Source: JBBSEZ01 sp038239195
GTDB taxonomy: Bacteria; Planctomycetota; Planctomycetia; Gemmatales; Gemmataceae
NCBI GenBank assembly: GCA_038239195.1
Contig: JBBSEZ010000040.1
Span: 1 to 35,522, forward strand
Direction of reading: 5' to 3'
Length of the DNA: 35,522 bases
Shown piece by piece: positions 15,988 to 24,112 of this stretch. Below the pieces are notes generated by a model. The model saw nothing but the letters and a program-made list of their open reading frames with translations, did not search any database and was not told the origin of the DNA. Position 1 is the first letter of the stretch. Each line of letters starts with the position of its first letter. The position numbers were made by a program, and so were the translations under genes.

Positions 15988-18900
15988 TGGCCAGCAACGA
16001 CGACGCCACCAGCGCGTGCATCACCCCGCACCGCGCCGCCTGGCGCGCCGCGCGCTCGTCTCCCTCCGCGCCCGCGTCACACCAGCGCAACATTAGCCCG
16101 GCCGTCAGGCAGAGCGGGACGAAATAGTCCTCGTCCTGCGGCGCCACGATGTAGGGCCGCGCCGCCGAGCGCAGCGTGGCCAGGCACTGCGCAAAGCAGG
16201 TCCGCCAGTCGGTGCGCCCCGCCGCGAACGGCAGCAGCGCGTAGGGCGAGGGGAAGCGCCGCCACGGGTCGGGGGCGCTGTAATCGTCGAGCAAGCGCAG
16301 CGCCCCCGTCAGGTCGCACTCGACCGGCGGATCGCCCTGGGGCCAGCCGGCGAAGTTCTCGTGCCAGAGGTAGACCTCGTACTTGATGAAGTCGAACAGC
16401 GTCGGCCCCGGCCCCGTCTTGCCGAAGTCGATGTAGAACGGCTGCCCCTGATGGCCCACGATCACGTTGCGCCCGTGCAGATCGCCATGCACGATCGACG
16501 TCTGACAGGGAAATTCTCGGAAAAGCAGCCCGTGCAGGTGGGGCAGAGGGCTCGGCAGGCGCCGCTCGCCGACTTGGAGCCAGGCGCCGTCCTCGGAGAG
16601 CGCGAAGCCCTCGTCCGGATGGTCGAGCCGGAAGCGCTCGGCGCAGCGGCGCAGCGCCGCATCGAGCCCATCGTAGGCGGCGCTCACCACCAGGCCGCGC
16701 AGCGCCCACGGTTTGGCGCTGCTGAGCAGGTGCTGCGGGTTGCCCTCGCGGTCGATCAGTTCCGGCGGCAGGGGCGTGCGGAAGGCGATGCGCAGCGGCT
16801 GGTCGAGCAGGCGCAGTTCGTACTCCCATCCTCCGCCGCAGGGGCGAAAGCCCGCGACCGTCAGGCCGTCCAGCATTACCTCCTCGCCGAGCCCGAAACC
16901 TCTCAGCGCGGGGGGGAGCAGGCCGTCCGTGGCCCGAACGAACGGCCCGGCCGGGCGGCGCGCCAGCAGGCCGCGCGGAGGAGAAGTGTCCTCCACGAGC
17001 AGGAGAGGGGGCACGATGCGGCCGTAAGACTGGGCCAGCGGGCGAGGCGGTTCGCGGCGCGGTGCGTTGGTGTACCAGCAGCTCGCCAGGTCGCCGACGA
17101 AGACGCGCTCGAGCAAAAGGTGGGCCTCGAAGGCGCTGGTGGTGGTGAGCCATTCGCATGCCTCGCGGGCCCGCACCCAGTCCTGGCCCGCCGCCAGGCC
17201 CATCCGCAGGGCGGCCCGATCGTTCCAGGCGGCGAAGCGCTCGCAGCGAGACACGTTGACGGGCAGGACGTCTTTGACCCACTGCTCGTGGCGCTCCCAT
17301 TCCTCGCGCAGCGCCCGGCGCGGGCCGACCTTGACGATGCACGGCTGGGCGCGCCGCTCTCCCTCTCCATCGCGCCGGAACGGTTCGACCAGTAGCACGT
17401 TCGCTCCGCTGCGGCCCGCGCCGAAGCGCCGGTGGATGCGCAACCGGCAGTAGCCCGGCCCGAAGAGCTGGCGGAACAGGCGCATGTCCTCCTCGGCGAG
17501 GTCGAGCGCCGTTACCCCGCCGGCGTGCTCGATCTGGCAAGGCTCCGCCCACAGCCGCAGGCGAGCGCCGTGCAGCGCGTTCGGACCGCCCACGAACAGG
17601 GCGCCCTGCCCTGGCCCCGACGCCTGCGCCGTGAAAACGGCTCGGCCAAGGTGGTCGGTCGTGGCCGTGGCGGGCTGGACGGCGAACGGAGGAGGCTCGT
17701 CCGCGAGCCCCTCCAGGCTGGCGCACAGGGCATGCCCCGGCAGCGGCCGGCCGCGCCAATCGACGACCTGCACCTCGAGGTCCAGGCGCTCCTCGGGCGA
17801 AAGGACGACGTCGGCCTCCGGCTCGCCCGTCGGGCCGAGGAACACCACTCCCAGGCGGTCATCGACCTCGCTGGCCAGCGCGGGGGCGCCGTTGAGCTCG
17901 GCCGAACGCCGCGCCGCGGCGAGATGGCGCTGCGTCAGGCGCGGCTGGCCGGCAACCTGATGGTGGCGCGCCCAGAGCAATTCCAGATAGAGCCGGTCGC
18001 TATCGTCCCACAAGAGGGGCTCGGCCTCTTCGAGCAGGCGGCGCGCCCTCGCGCGGTCGAGGGCCGCGTCGTCCTTGTCGAGCAGCAGGTGGGCGAGGTG
18101 AAGCCCGGCGCGGGCGGCGTCGCGCGGCTGGCCTGTCTCCCGGAACGACGTGCCGGCGCGCTCGAGGAGGGCTTGCCCTTCCGCGAGGAGCTGGCGGCGC
18201 AGGTCGACGTCGGACGCGGCCAGGGCGGCCACGCGCTGCCACGAGCCGGCGAGCAGCAGATGGTGCGCGGCCTGTTCGGTGCCCTCGACCATGCCGCCGT
18301 AGGTGGCAAGAGCGCGCACGGCCCGGCCGAGCAGCTCCGCATCGGGCGGGCCGGTCGCGAAGGGGCTCTGGTGGACCAGCAGCAGCGCCGAGAGCTGGCG
18401 GCGCAGGTTGTGGCCGACGAGACGGGCCATACCGCCCAGGGAGCGCAGGAGCAGGACGTTGGCCTCGTACAGGGGCAGCGCTTCGAGCGGCTGGCCGTGC
18501 CGCACCAGCATGTCGCCCAGGCCGTTGAACGAGGCCCCCAGGCCCCAGCAGTCGCGCAGCCGTTGCTGAATCGCGATGGCGCGCTCGAAGGCCTGCCGGG
18601 CGGGGCCGGGCCGTCCGACCGACGCCAGGGCTCGCCCCAACCCGTCCAGCGCGCGGGCCTGGTCCCAGGGCGCCCCGGCCCGGCCGTGTCCGGCAACCGC
18701 TTGCTCGAACAGGGCGCGTGCCTGGTCGCGGATGTAGCGGTTCGGGCTCGCGGCAAAGGCTCGTGCCACCAGGTGGTCGGCCAGCGCCCGCAACGCGAGC
18801 CGGTCGCGCGTCGAGAGCGCCAGCGGCTCGGCCCGCGCCAGCACCGCCTGGGCGCGGAGAGACGTTTGCACCAGGCCGTCCGATTCGGCGTTCGGATCGC

Positions 18901-19528
18901 GCTCGAGGAACAGCAACTCCAGTTCGGCGAAGAGAGCGATGTCGTCGGCCCCGGCCGCCAACGCGCGCAGTTCGGCCCCGGCCTCGGGGGCGCGCAGCAA
19001 CCGCGCCCGCCAGCGGGCCGAGCGGAAGGAGCAGCGCCGCGCCTCGGGAAGGTCCGCCCGGGCCTGGAACGCTTCTTCCGCCTGACGCAACAGGGCCTGT
19101 CCGATCTCCAACTGTCCTGTCCGACAATAGAGATCGCCCAGGTCGGACTCGACGGGCGCGAGGATGGGCCCGGCTTGCCCGTCCAGGGCGGCCGCGACTT
19201 CGAGCAGCCAGAGGGCGGTCAGTGCCCAGTCGGGGAAGGGCCGCAGGGCCCGGGCGGTATCGAGGAGCAACCGGGCGGCGCGCTCGAGCTCGCCGCCGGC
19301 AAGCCAGCCGGGCAACGGGCCAAGGGCTGCCGACAGCCAGCCCCCCTCGACGCGCTCGGGCGACCTTGGCGCCGGGTTGGGGTGGCCGGTAAGGGACGGC
19401 AGGTTCCCGTCGCGCAGGACGAGGAGAGAGGTGCCGCCGACCTGAGAGGGCAGCGCGGCGAGGCGATGCAGGAACGCCTCGAAGCGCGGCAGGGGAGTGG
19501 CGGGCCAGGGGTGCGGCGGTGGCGGCAT
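15926..19528 (-). CDS. Large TPR protein with C-terminal APH-like phosphotransferase domain
   Basis: A 1200-residue protein without a signal peptide. Residues about 80-600 are Ala/Leu/Arg-rich helical repeats of TPR type (for example QARALDGLGRALASVGRPGPARQAFERAIAIQQRL). Residues about 620-680 look like a small beta domain of Ig/invasin type (LEVQVVDWRGRPLPGHAL, TTDHLGRAVFTAQA). From about 700 to 1110 comes a kinase-fold domain of the aminoglycoside-phosphotransferase class. It has CIVKVG with K733, the catalytic loop HGDLHGRNV (1014-1022, Asp 1016 and Asn 1021), and YIDFG (1032-1036), so all catalytic residues are present. A similar kinase-like module, called TCAD9, has been described in predicted conflict systems built on ternary complexes; the resemblance here is from memory and unverified. 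A HEAT-repeat gene overlaps its 3' end. Its substrate is unknown. Confidence 0.8.
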   Translation of the reverse strand: MPPPPHPWPATPLPRFEAFLHRLAALPSQVGGTSLLVLRDGNLPSLTGHPNPAPRSPERVEGGWLSAALGPLPGWLAGGELERAARLLLDTARALRPFPDWALTALWLLEVAAALDGQAGPILAPVESDLGDLYCRTGQLEIGQALLRQAEEAFQARADLPEARRCSFRSARWRARLLRAPEAGAELRALAAGADDIALFAELELLFLERDPNAESDGLVQTSLRAQAVLARAEPLALSTRDRLALRALADHLVARAFAASPNRYIRDQARALFEQAVAGHGRAGAPWDQARALDGLGRALASVGRPGPARQAFERAIAIQQRLRDCWGLGASFNGLGDMLVRHGQPLEALPLYEANVLLLRSLGGMARLVGHNLRRQLSALLLVHQSPFATGPPDAELLGRAVRALATYGGMVEGTEQAAHHLLLAGSWQRVAALAASDVDLRRQLLAEGQALLERAGTSFRETGQPRDAARAGLHLAHLLLDKDDAALDRARARRLLEEAEPLLWDDSDRLYLELLWARHHQVAGQPRLTQRHLAAARRSAELNGAPALASEVDDRLGVVFLGPTGEPEADVVLSPEERLDLEVQVVDWRGRPLPGHALCASLEGLADEPPPFAVQPATATTDHLGRAVFTAQASGPGQGALFVGGPNALHGARLRLWAEPCQIEHAGGVTALDLAEEDMRLFRQLFGPGYCRLRIHRRFGAGRSGANVLLVEPFRRDGEGERRAQPCIVKVGPRRALREEWERHEQWVKDVLPVNVSRCERFAAWNDRAALRMGLAAGQDWVRAREACEWLTTTSAFEAHLLLERVFVGDLASCWYTNAPRREPPRPLAQSYGRIVPPLLLVEDTSPPRGLLARRPAGPFVRATDGLLPPALRGFGLGEEVMLDGLTVAGFRPCGGGWEYELRLLDQPLRIAFRTPLPPELIDREGNPQHLLSSAKPWALRGLVVSAAYDGLDAALRRCAERFRLDHPDEGFALSEDGAWLQVGERRLPSPLPHLHGLLFREFPCQTSIVHGDLHGRNVIVGHQGQPFYIDFGKTGPGPTLFDFIKYEVYLWHENFAGWPQGDPPVECDLTGALRLLDDYSAPDPWRRFPSPYALLPFAAGRTDWRTCFAQCLATLRSAARPYIVAPQDEDYFVPLCLTAGLMLRWCDAGAEGDERAARQAARCGVMHALVASSLLANGVVPTCAGQQASAGGVAPR

Positions 19529-19611
19529 GAGGCGGTGGTCTCGCGCGAAGGGGGCGTGGGGCCCTCGGTAGGATAGGGACGGTCCGGGGCCATTTCAGCC
19601 TCAAGTTCAAC

Positions 19612-19640
19612 TTGGCCTGTCCCCCCCGCCCCGTTACGAT
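19612..19640 (+). promoter_or_regulatory. Putative promoter of the secreted protein gene at 19672
   Basis: TTGGCC at 19612-19617 and TACGAT at 19635-19640 are 17 bp apart. Transcription would begin near 19647, giving a leader of about 25 bases that contains a strong GGAGGT ribosome site. The gap is shared with the divergent TPR-kinase gene. Confidence 0.4.
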
Positions 19641-19671
19641 ACCCGAACGCCCCTCTTCGGAGGTCTTACCG

Positions 19672-20553
19672 ATGCTCGTCTCTCGTCGCTTCCTGCTGTT
19701 GACCGTCTCCTTTGTGCTCGGCACGGCGGTCTGCGCCGAGTCGAGCCGTGCGCCGACCAGGCTCGCGCTCGATGAGAAGGAAAAGAAGGCCGCGAAGCCC
19801 GCCGAGAAGGCGCTCGACAAGATCGACCTCAACGACCTTCATTTCGAGGTGGTGGCCCTGCAAGTCCTCGCCGACCTACAGGTGACGCCGGGGCAGTCGA
19901 AACTCCTCGCCGACCTGGCCAAGCGCACGGCCGAGAAGCCGGGGCCACGCCGGGACGTCGAGGTCGGCGACAAGTACCGCAAGGCGCTCCTCGACCTGCG
20001 CTCGGCCCTCGTCGCCGACGACGGCGACGCCATCGAGAAGGCGAACGGCACGCTGGAGAAATTGCGCGACAAGGAGGCGCCCGATTTCGACGAGGTCGAG
20101 ATCACCGACTCCGCGCGCAAGCACGCGCCGGCGCTTCTGAAACAGCTCAGCGCGCGGCAGGTGGTGATCTACGTGGCCGGGGTCGCCGACTTCCCCGACC
20201 CGGGCGAGAAACTGCTCGACGCGCTTTCCCAATCGCGCGAACTGACGGGGAAGGAATGGCGCGAGTTGCGCGACGCCGCGCTCGAGGACGTCGGCTGGCT
20301 GGTGGGCGGGCTCGACGCCAAGGCGGAGCAGAAGGCGCGCGAGCAGGCGCTGGCGCTGCTCAACAAGTCGCATCGGCTCACGGAGAAGGAATACGGCGAC
20401 CAGAAGGCCGCCCTGGAGAAAGAGGCGCGCGACCTCACGGGCAAGGTCGGCCCGACCGACGTGGTCCGCCACTACATGGAGCGCTCGCTCGCGGAATTGC
20501 TCTCCAACCCCCGGCTGAGCGAGGCGCTCGCCGCCCGGCGGAAAAAGAAATGA
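19672..20553 (+). CDS. Secreted charged helical protein of unknown function
   Basis: A 293-residue protein with a clear signal peptide (RRFLLLTVSFVLGTAVCA, cleavage probably near residue 24). The mature part is lysine/glutamate/aspartate rich and largely helical, with LDKIDLNDLHFEVVALQVLADLQVTPGQ and several Leu/Ala-rich amphipathic segments, ending RRKKK. There is no catalytic motif. GGAGGT at 19659-19664 fixes the ATG at 19672; the frame is open upstream to 19612 but without a start signal. Planctomycetes encode many such exported proteins with periodic short helices; I do not recognise a named family. It is the last gene before the lower-GC cluster. Confidence 0.78.
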   Translation: MLVSRRFLLLTVSFVLGTAVCAESSRAPTRLALDEKEKKAAKPAEKALDKIDLNDLHFEVVALQVLADLQVTPGQSKLLADLAKRTAEKPGPRRDVEVGDKYRKALLDLRSALVADDGDAIEKANGTLEKLRDKEAPDFDEVEITDSARKHAPALLKQLSARQVVIYVAGVADFPDPGEKLLDALSQSRELTGKEWRELRDAALEDVGWLVGGLDAKAEQKAREQALALLNKSHRLTEKEYGDQKAALEKEARDLTGKVGPTDVVRHYMERSLAELLSNPRLSEALAARRKKK

Positions 20554-20626
20554 GCGAATAACCCACCAACAACATCCAGAGAGGCACTCGACACCAGGGG
20601 CCGCGAAGAATTATTTCGGAAAGTGC

Positions 20627-20654
20627 TTGACATCCGAAACCTAGCTGTTACCGT
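20627..20654 (+). promoter_or_regulatory. Possible promoter upstream of the tandem repeat
   Basis: A perfect -35 hexamer TTGACA (20627-20632) is followed after 16 bp by TACCGT (20649-20654), a weak -10. If real, the transcript leading into the MauE-DUF1573 gene would carry the whole 26-bp repeat array in its leader. Confidence 0.3.
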
Positions 20655-20690
20655 AATGAGTGTTAAATAGAGTTGTGGAATTCGGTGAGA

Positions 20691-20817
20691 CGAAGGCGTT
20701 CCACCACCCTTTTCGCCGAAGGCGTTCCACCACCCTTTTCGCCGAAGGCGTTCCACCACCCTTTTCGCCGAAGGCGTTCCACCACCCTTTTCGCCGAAGG
20801 CGTTCCACCACCCTTTC
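20691..20817. repeat. Tandem repeat, 26-bp unit, about five copies
   Basis: Units begin at 20691, 20717, 20743, 20769 and 20795. The first four are identical over 26 bp and the fifth diverges after about 22 bases. Each unit junction contains CGCC-GAA-GGCG, a 4-bp stem with a GAA triloop, followed by a C-rich segment and a TTTT run. The unit length is not a multiple of three, and the array lies between genes, so it is not a protein repeat. GTGGAA just upstream (20675-20680) can pair with TTCCAC in each unit. Confidence 0.9.
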
Positions 20818-20847
20818 TGAACAATGCCTTGGGGCAGGATCGTCCCT

Positions 20848-21717
20848 ATGTCGCACTTGGTTCTCCAAGACAGCCTGCGCTACCAATCTACGGCTTCCCG
20901 CCTCGTGCGGGCGGGGTTGGGCGCGTTTTTGCTTGTGGCCGCTGGCTTGAAGCTTCACAGCCTGGCGTTCGATCCGCTCCCGCAGGATTCGCTTCTCTCA
21001 TCTCCTCGGCTCTTGATCGCTACGATCGAAGTTGAGATTCTCCTCGGCTTGTGGCTCGTGAGCGGTTGGTCGGCGCGGGCTGCCTGGGTGTCGGCGCTTG
21101 GGTTCTTTGCCCTGTTGGCCGGGGTGAGTCTGCACCTGGCCCTCACCGGACAGCGCTCCTGCGGTTGCCTCGGCCCGGTCACCGTTAGCCCGTGGGTGAC
21201 GTTCGGCCTCGACGTCGGGGCCGTGGCGCTGCTCGCCCTCTGTCGGCCAGCTCGCACCGCGGACAGCCCTCGGGCCGTCTGGCTGCGCCAACTGCTGAAA
21301 ATCGGGGCCGGGGCTGCGGTGCTGCTCGCACTCGCTACGGGGGCGTTCCTGTTCGCGTTCGCTGACCCGGCCGATGCGCTGGCCTGGCTCCGGGGCGAGG
21401 CGATTACGGTGAGCCCGTCCGGGTACGACGTCGGCAAGGGCCAGCCTGGGGAGGCGCGGACGTTCCGTGTCCGGCTTACCAACCGCACGGACCGGCCTAT
21501 CCGCGTCGTCGGCGGGACGACGACCTGCTCGTGTGTCGCAACCAACGACCTCCCCCTTGCCCTGGCGAAAGGTGAAACGGGGGAAATCGCGGTGTCCGTC
21601 AAGTTCGCCGGCTCGCCAGGTAACTTTCAACACCGCTTCGTCCTCTTCACGGACGATGAACAGCAGCCGCAGGTCGTTGCTCGATTTTCCGGTGAGGTAA
21701 TCGCTCCTCCCGAATGA
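20848..21717 (+). CDS. MauE/DoxX-like membrane protein fused to a DUF1573 domain
   Basis: A 289-residue inner-membrane protein. The first 165 residues hold about five helices of the MauE/DoxX type and the motif QRSCGCLGPV, whose cysteine pair is typical of redox-associated members. A further helix (AAVLLALATGAFLFAFA) leads to a periplasmic DUF1573 domain from about residue 190, with RTFRVRLTNRTDRPIRVVGGTTTCSCVATNDLPLAL and the characteristic Cys-x-Cys. MauE is needed to fold the disulfide-rich small subunit of methylamine dehydrogenase; DoxX relatives act in thiol redox. I start at the ATG at 20848, which has GGGGCAGGA upstream; the ATG at 20824 has no ribosome site. The adjacent gene makes a 14-cysteine exported protein, a plausible client. 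Confidence 0.8.
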   Translation: MSHLVLQDSLRYQSTASRLVRAGLGAFLLVAAGLKLHSLAFDPLPQDSLLSSPRLLIATIEVEILLGLWLVSGWSARAAWVSALGFFALLAGVSLHLALTGQRSCGCLGPVTVSPWVTFGLDVGAVALLALCRPARTADSPRAVWLRQLLKIGAGAAVLLALATGAFLFAFADPADALAWLRGEAITVSPSGYDVGKGQPGEARTFRVRLTNRTDRPIRVVGGTTTCSCVATNDLPLALAKGETGEIAVSVKFAGSPGNFQHRFVLFTDDEQQPQVVARFSGEVIAPPE

Positions 21718-21820
21718 ATGTCACGGACAGCCGGGCGAACTTCTCGTGGTGAGTTGCAACTGCGCCCGCCGGGCCGCTGAATATCGCCCGTGGATGCTCG
21801 AAGGCCAATGGAGGTTTCTC

Positions 21821-22207
21821 ATGGCAAGGTTCTTTCGCGTGGCGCGGGCGGGGGTTTTCCAGGGGGCCGAGACCTGGCTCTGTAGCCTGGGGGTCGCCCT
21901 GCTGGTCCTCAGCGTGCTGCTGGTGCCCACGAGCAGGCTGTTGGCGGACGACGGTGGTGGGTCTGTCGCCCTCGCCCCCAACGACTGCAAGGCGAACGAC
22001 GGCTGCAACAACGGTTGTGCCATCGTGCTGCCTTCCAATGTTTGCAACTACAGGACGGGGAATGGGGGTTGCACCAATGGGTGTAGCACCTGCGGCTGCT
22101 CCTATTGCCAGGACAGATTCACGATGCTCTACTGTAATTGCCAGTGCCGGAATGGTCTCGGCTATTGCGCCAATACCACCACGTGCACTGCTAATCCGGG
22201 GCGGTGA
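21821..22207 (+). CDS. Small exported cysteine-rich protein (14 Cys in the mature part)
   Basis: A 128-residue protein. A basic N-terminus and the hydrophobic core LGVALLVLSVLLVP (about 28-41) form a signal peptide or anchor. The 86 or so following residues contain 14 cysteines, in motifs such as CNNGC, CTNGCSTCGCSYC and CNCQC, with many Gly and Asn. The spacing does not match ferredoxin, and there are no His clusters. A set of disulfides or metal sites is likely. GGAGGT at 21810-21815 fixes the ATG. The gene lies 100 bases after the MauE-DUF1573 gene on the same strand. In the mau system MauE is required for a small exported protein with six disulfides, so the pairing is suggestive. No known family is recognised. 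Confidence 0.78.
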   Translation: MARFFRVARAGVFQGAETWLCSLGVALLVLSVLLVPTSRLLADDGGGSVALAPNDCKANDGCNNGCAIVLPSNVCNYRTGNGGCTNGCSTCGCSYCQDRFTMLYCNCQCRNGLGYCANTTTCTANPGR

Positions 22208-22607
22208 TCGTCGTCTTGACCACCCGTTACCGGGGTCATGCGGATTTCAGGCATCGTCTTCCAGTGACAGGGCCGGAGAGGCCGGGCCTTGACAGTTGGC
22301 GGCGCCGTATGTGTGCCAGGGCCACAGCGTAACGGTTCCAGGTTCGGCACTTCGCAGCGCCGGTAGATCGGTGCTGATCGTCGCTGCGAAGTGTCAAGTA
22401 CCCTCGGAACACCGTGAGACAATGCCGGATTTCACTGTGGCAGACGGCTCTTGAGGCTGGAGGGTGGCCAAAACGATTACAGTCGGATGCCTGAAGGCCC
22501 GGCCTGTTCTTCATTCTTTCCGGCCGCTCTGAGCGGTTGTGGGAGGAGAGGCGTCCCACCTGCGAACCTTCCTCACCGTGGCGCTATTCAGTTTCAGGAG
22601 TGTCCTC
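22208..22607. other. Intergenic region with a 14-bp hairpin
   Basis: No gene is supported in these 400 bases. An inverted repeat has arms 22346-22359 and 22382-22395 (12 perfect pairs plus a G-T and a G-C pair) around a 22-base loop. It lies 139 bases after the stop of the cysteine-rich gene and has no T-run, so termination is only one possibility. A second small stem (GTGGGA with TCCCAC) occurs near 22540. Confidence 0.5.
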
Positions 22608-23642
22608 ATGGACTATCTTGCAGCGCTGGGAAAGCCCTGCCGCATTCTCCCGGCGCTGATGGCTCTCGGGACGTTCGCATGGGTCGCCGGTGCCGGCTCG
22701 GCCACTGCCCAAGATCAGTCCCCGCTTGCGAAACGGCTCTTCGCGGAGGCCCCTCGGGCCTGGTCGCGACAGCAGCAGTTTTTTCTTACTTTACAAGGCA
22801 GCAATAACGGCGAACGGCGCGTTCTCTACGACGGGAAATGGACGAACCAACCGGGGAAAACTTTCTTCAAGCAGTACGACGGCAACATGCTCACTGAATC
22901 GGCAAATTTTGAGTCCGGCTCCTGGAAGGGGATTGTCGAAGGGGTGAACTCGCAGTACGTCTTCATGTTGGCTCGGGATAGTGACACGAAGCCCTGGGTG
23001 ATCACGAAGGTGGACAAGAGGGGTGAGGAGTGGCAGAACGTTTGGAACTCTCGCACGAAAATTTTCCCAGACCTTTTGATTGCTCCCCGAACTCCCCCCT
23101 TGCATGAGATTTTTCAATCGAAGAAGTTCCGCTGCATCAGCGTTGAGCCCGAACGAACGAACGACGAGGATTTGGTCCGATTGACGTTTACGTTTTCCCC
23201 CGAAGGTTCGGTTCGGTTGAAGGGGGGCTGGCTGGTTCTCGACCCGGCCCACTTCTGGGTGATTCGGAAGGGCGAGACCGAGCAAGATCTTGGGGAGAAA
23301 AATGAAGGGACGGCAAAATGGACCGTTCAGTACGACTACAAGGAGGGCTCCCGGAATCACCCGATCATCACAAAGACTGTAATGAAAGGCAAGTTCTGGC
23401 AGAAAGGGCAGGTCATCGCTGAGCAGCTATTCACCGGCAATTACGACCTTCAGGAGCGAGCGTCCATCCCCGAGAGCGAGTTCACCCTCACTGCCTACGG
23501 GCTGCCCGAGCCGCATTGGGCCCGGCCGAAAAAGACTATCTCGTCCCTTTGGCGTTGGCTTGGGATTGCGGGGATTGCTTGCCTGGTCCTCGGGGCTGGC
23601 GTTTTCTGGTTCAAGAGGCGGCGGGCTGCGGGCGGGCTTTGA
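22608..23642 (+). CDS. Exported protein with C-terminal membrane anchor, unknown
   Basis: A 344-residue protein. The signal peptide ends near AGSATA-QDQ (about residue 33). A soluble periplasmic domain (about 35-310) is rich in beta strands with many aromatic residues (RRVLYDGKWTNQPGKTFFKQYDGN, GGWLVLDPAHFWVIRKGE, WTVQYDYKEG), somewhat like LolA/LppX-type lipid-binding beta folds, but I cannot confirm that. One helix (WLGIAGIACLVLGAGVFWF) and a basic tail RRRAAGG end the protein, so it is anchored with the domain outside. CAGGAG at 22595-22600 supports the ATG at 22608. Codon use is clearly less GC-biased than elsewhere in the window (runs such as TTTTTTCTTACTTTAC). The following DUF1573 gene begins 26 bases after the stop. 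Confidence 0.78.
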   Translation: MDYLAALGKPCRILPALMALGTFAWVAGAGSATAQDQSPLAKRLFAEAPRAWSRQQQFFLTLQGSNNGERRVLYDGKWTNQPGKTFFKQYDGNMLTESANFESGSWKGIVEGVNSQYVFMLARDSDTKPWVITKVDKRGEEWQNVWNSRTKIFPDLLIAPRTPPLHEIFQSKKFRCISVEPERTNDEDLVRLTFTFSPEGSVRLKGGWLVLDPAHFWVIRKGETEQDLGEKNEGTAKWTVQYDYKEGSRNHPIITKTVMKGKFWQKGQVIAEQLFTGNYDLQERASIPESEFTLTAYGLPEPHWARPKKTISSLWRWLGIAGIACLVLGAGVFWFKRRRAAGGL

Positions 23643-23668
23643 GTTCGTCTCCCTTGAGGGCTTCACCC

Positions 23669-24100
23669 ATGCTCCGGCGCGTGATTGCGACGGCCTTTCT
23701 CCTCGGCGGCGTCGCTTTGTTGTCGCTGGCGGCCCGGGCGTACTTCGCCCCCCTCCCCGCCCCCGCCCTCGTGGTGGCGGAACCAGAGTTAGAACTCGAG
23801 GACTGTAAAGCGCGGCAGCAAACGGATGTTGTCTTCCGCCTGGAAAACCACTCGAAGCGGCCGGTCCGCGTCCTCGGTCTGGTGACGTGCTGAGGGGTAA
23901 ATTGCCGCTTCGGTCCGAAGCGAACCGACCACACTTTCGACCTCCCCCCCGGCCCCAGCGAACTCGAATGCTCGCTCCTGATCGACAAGCCCGGCCCCTT
24001 CAGTTCTGAACTGCACTTGTACGTCGATGACCAGGGACTGCGCGAGCTCACGCTGACCATCCAGGGGACGGTTCGCGTCAGCAAGGCGACAGCCCGGTGA
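23669..24100 (+). CDS. DUF1573 protein with an in-frame TGA; possible selenocysteine codon
   Basis: From the ATG at 23669 the frame gives a signal/anchor (VIATAFLLGGVALLSLAARAYF), then a DUF1573-like Ig domain (DVVFRLENHSKRPVRVLGLVTC). TGA follows at 23891-23893 as codon 75, and the same frame then runs 68 more codons without fault to TGA at 24098-24100. The downstream part (GVNCRFGPKR, FDLPPGPSELECSLLI, LYVDDQGLRELTLTIQGTVRV) completes the domain, so the TGA interrupts one gene. Read as selenocysteine it would give Thr-Cys-Sec-Gly. A perfect 7-bp hairpin with GGUC at its tip starts 12 bases after the TGA. Alternatives are a nonsense mutation (a truncated 74-residue product) or a sequence error. 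The DUF1559 gene follows 12 bases later, as in an operon. Confidence 0.6.
23906..23922 (+). promoter_or_regulatory. SECIS-like hairpin just after the in-frame TGA
   Basis: CGCTTCG (23906-23912) and CGAAGCG (23916-23922) form a perfect stem around GTC, so the tip reads GGUC in RNA. It begins 12 bases after TGA 23891-23893. In the E. coli fdhF SECIS, the SelB-binding stem-loop has a similar size, starts about 11 bases after UGA and has GGUC in its loop. The bulged U of that element is not seen here. GC-rich DNA often yields short stems by chance. Confidence 0.35.
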
Positions 24101-24112
24101 CGGGAGAAGGCC

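Noticed and set aside
17432..19576. 714-codon open frame on the plus strand
   Set aside because: It is the antisense of the TPR-kinase gene; long antisense frames are common at this GC content.
20691..20817. CRISPR array
   Set aside because: The 26-bp units follow each other directly without spacers, and no cas gene is near.
22162..22559. Minus-strand frames of 86 and 107 codons as a transposase remnant
   Set aside because: No transposase motif, and the two frames overlap in different phases.
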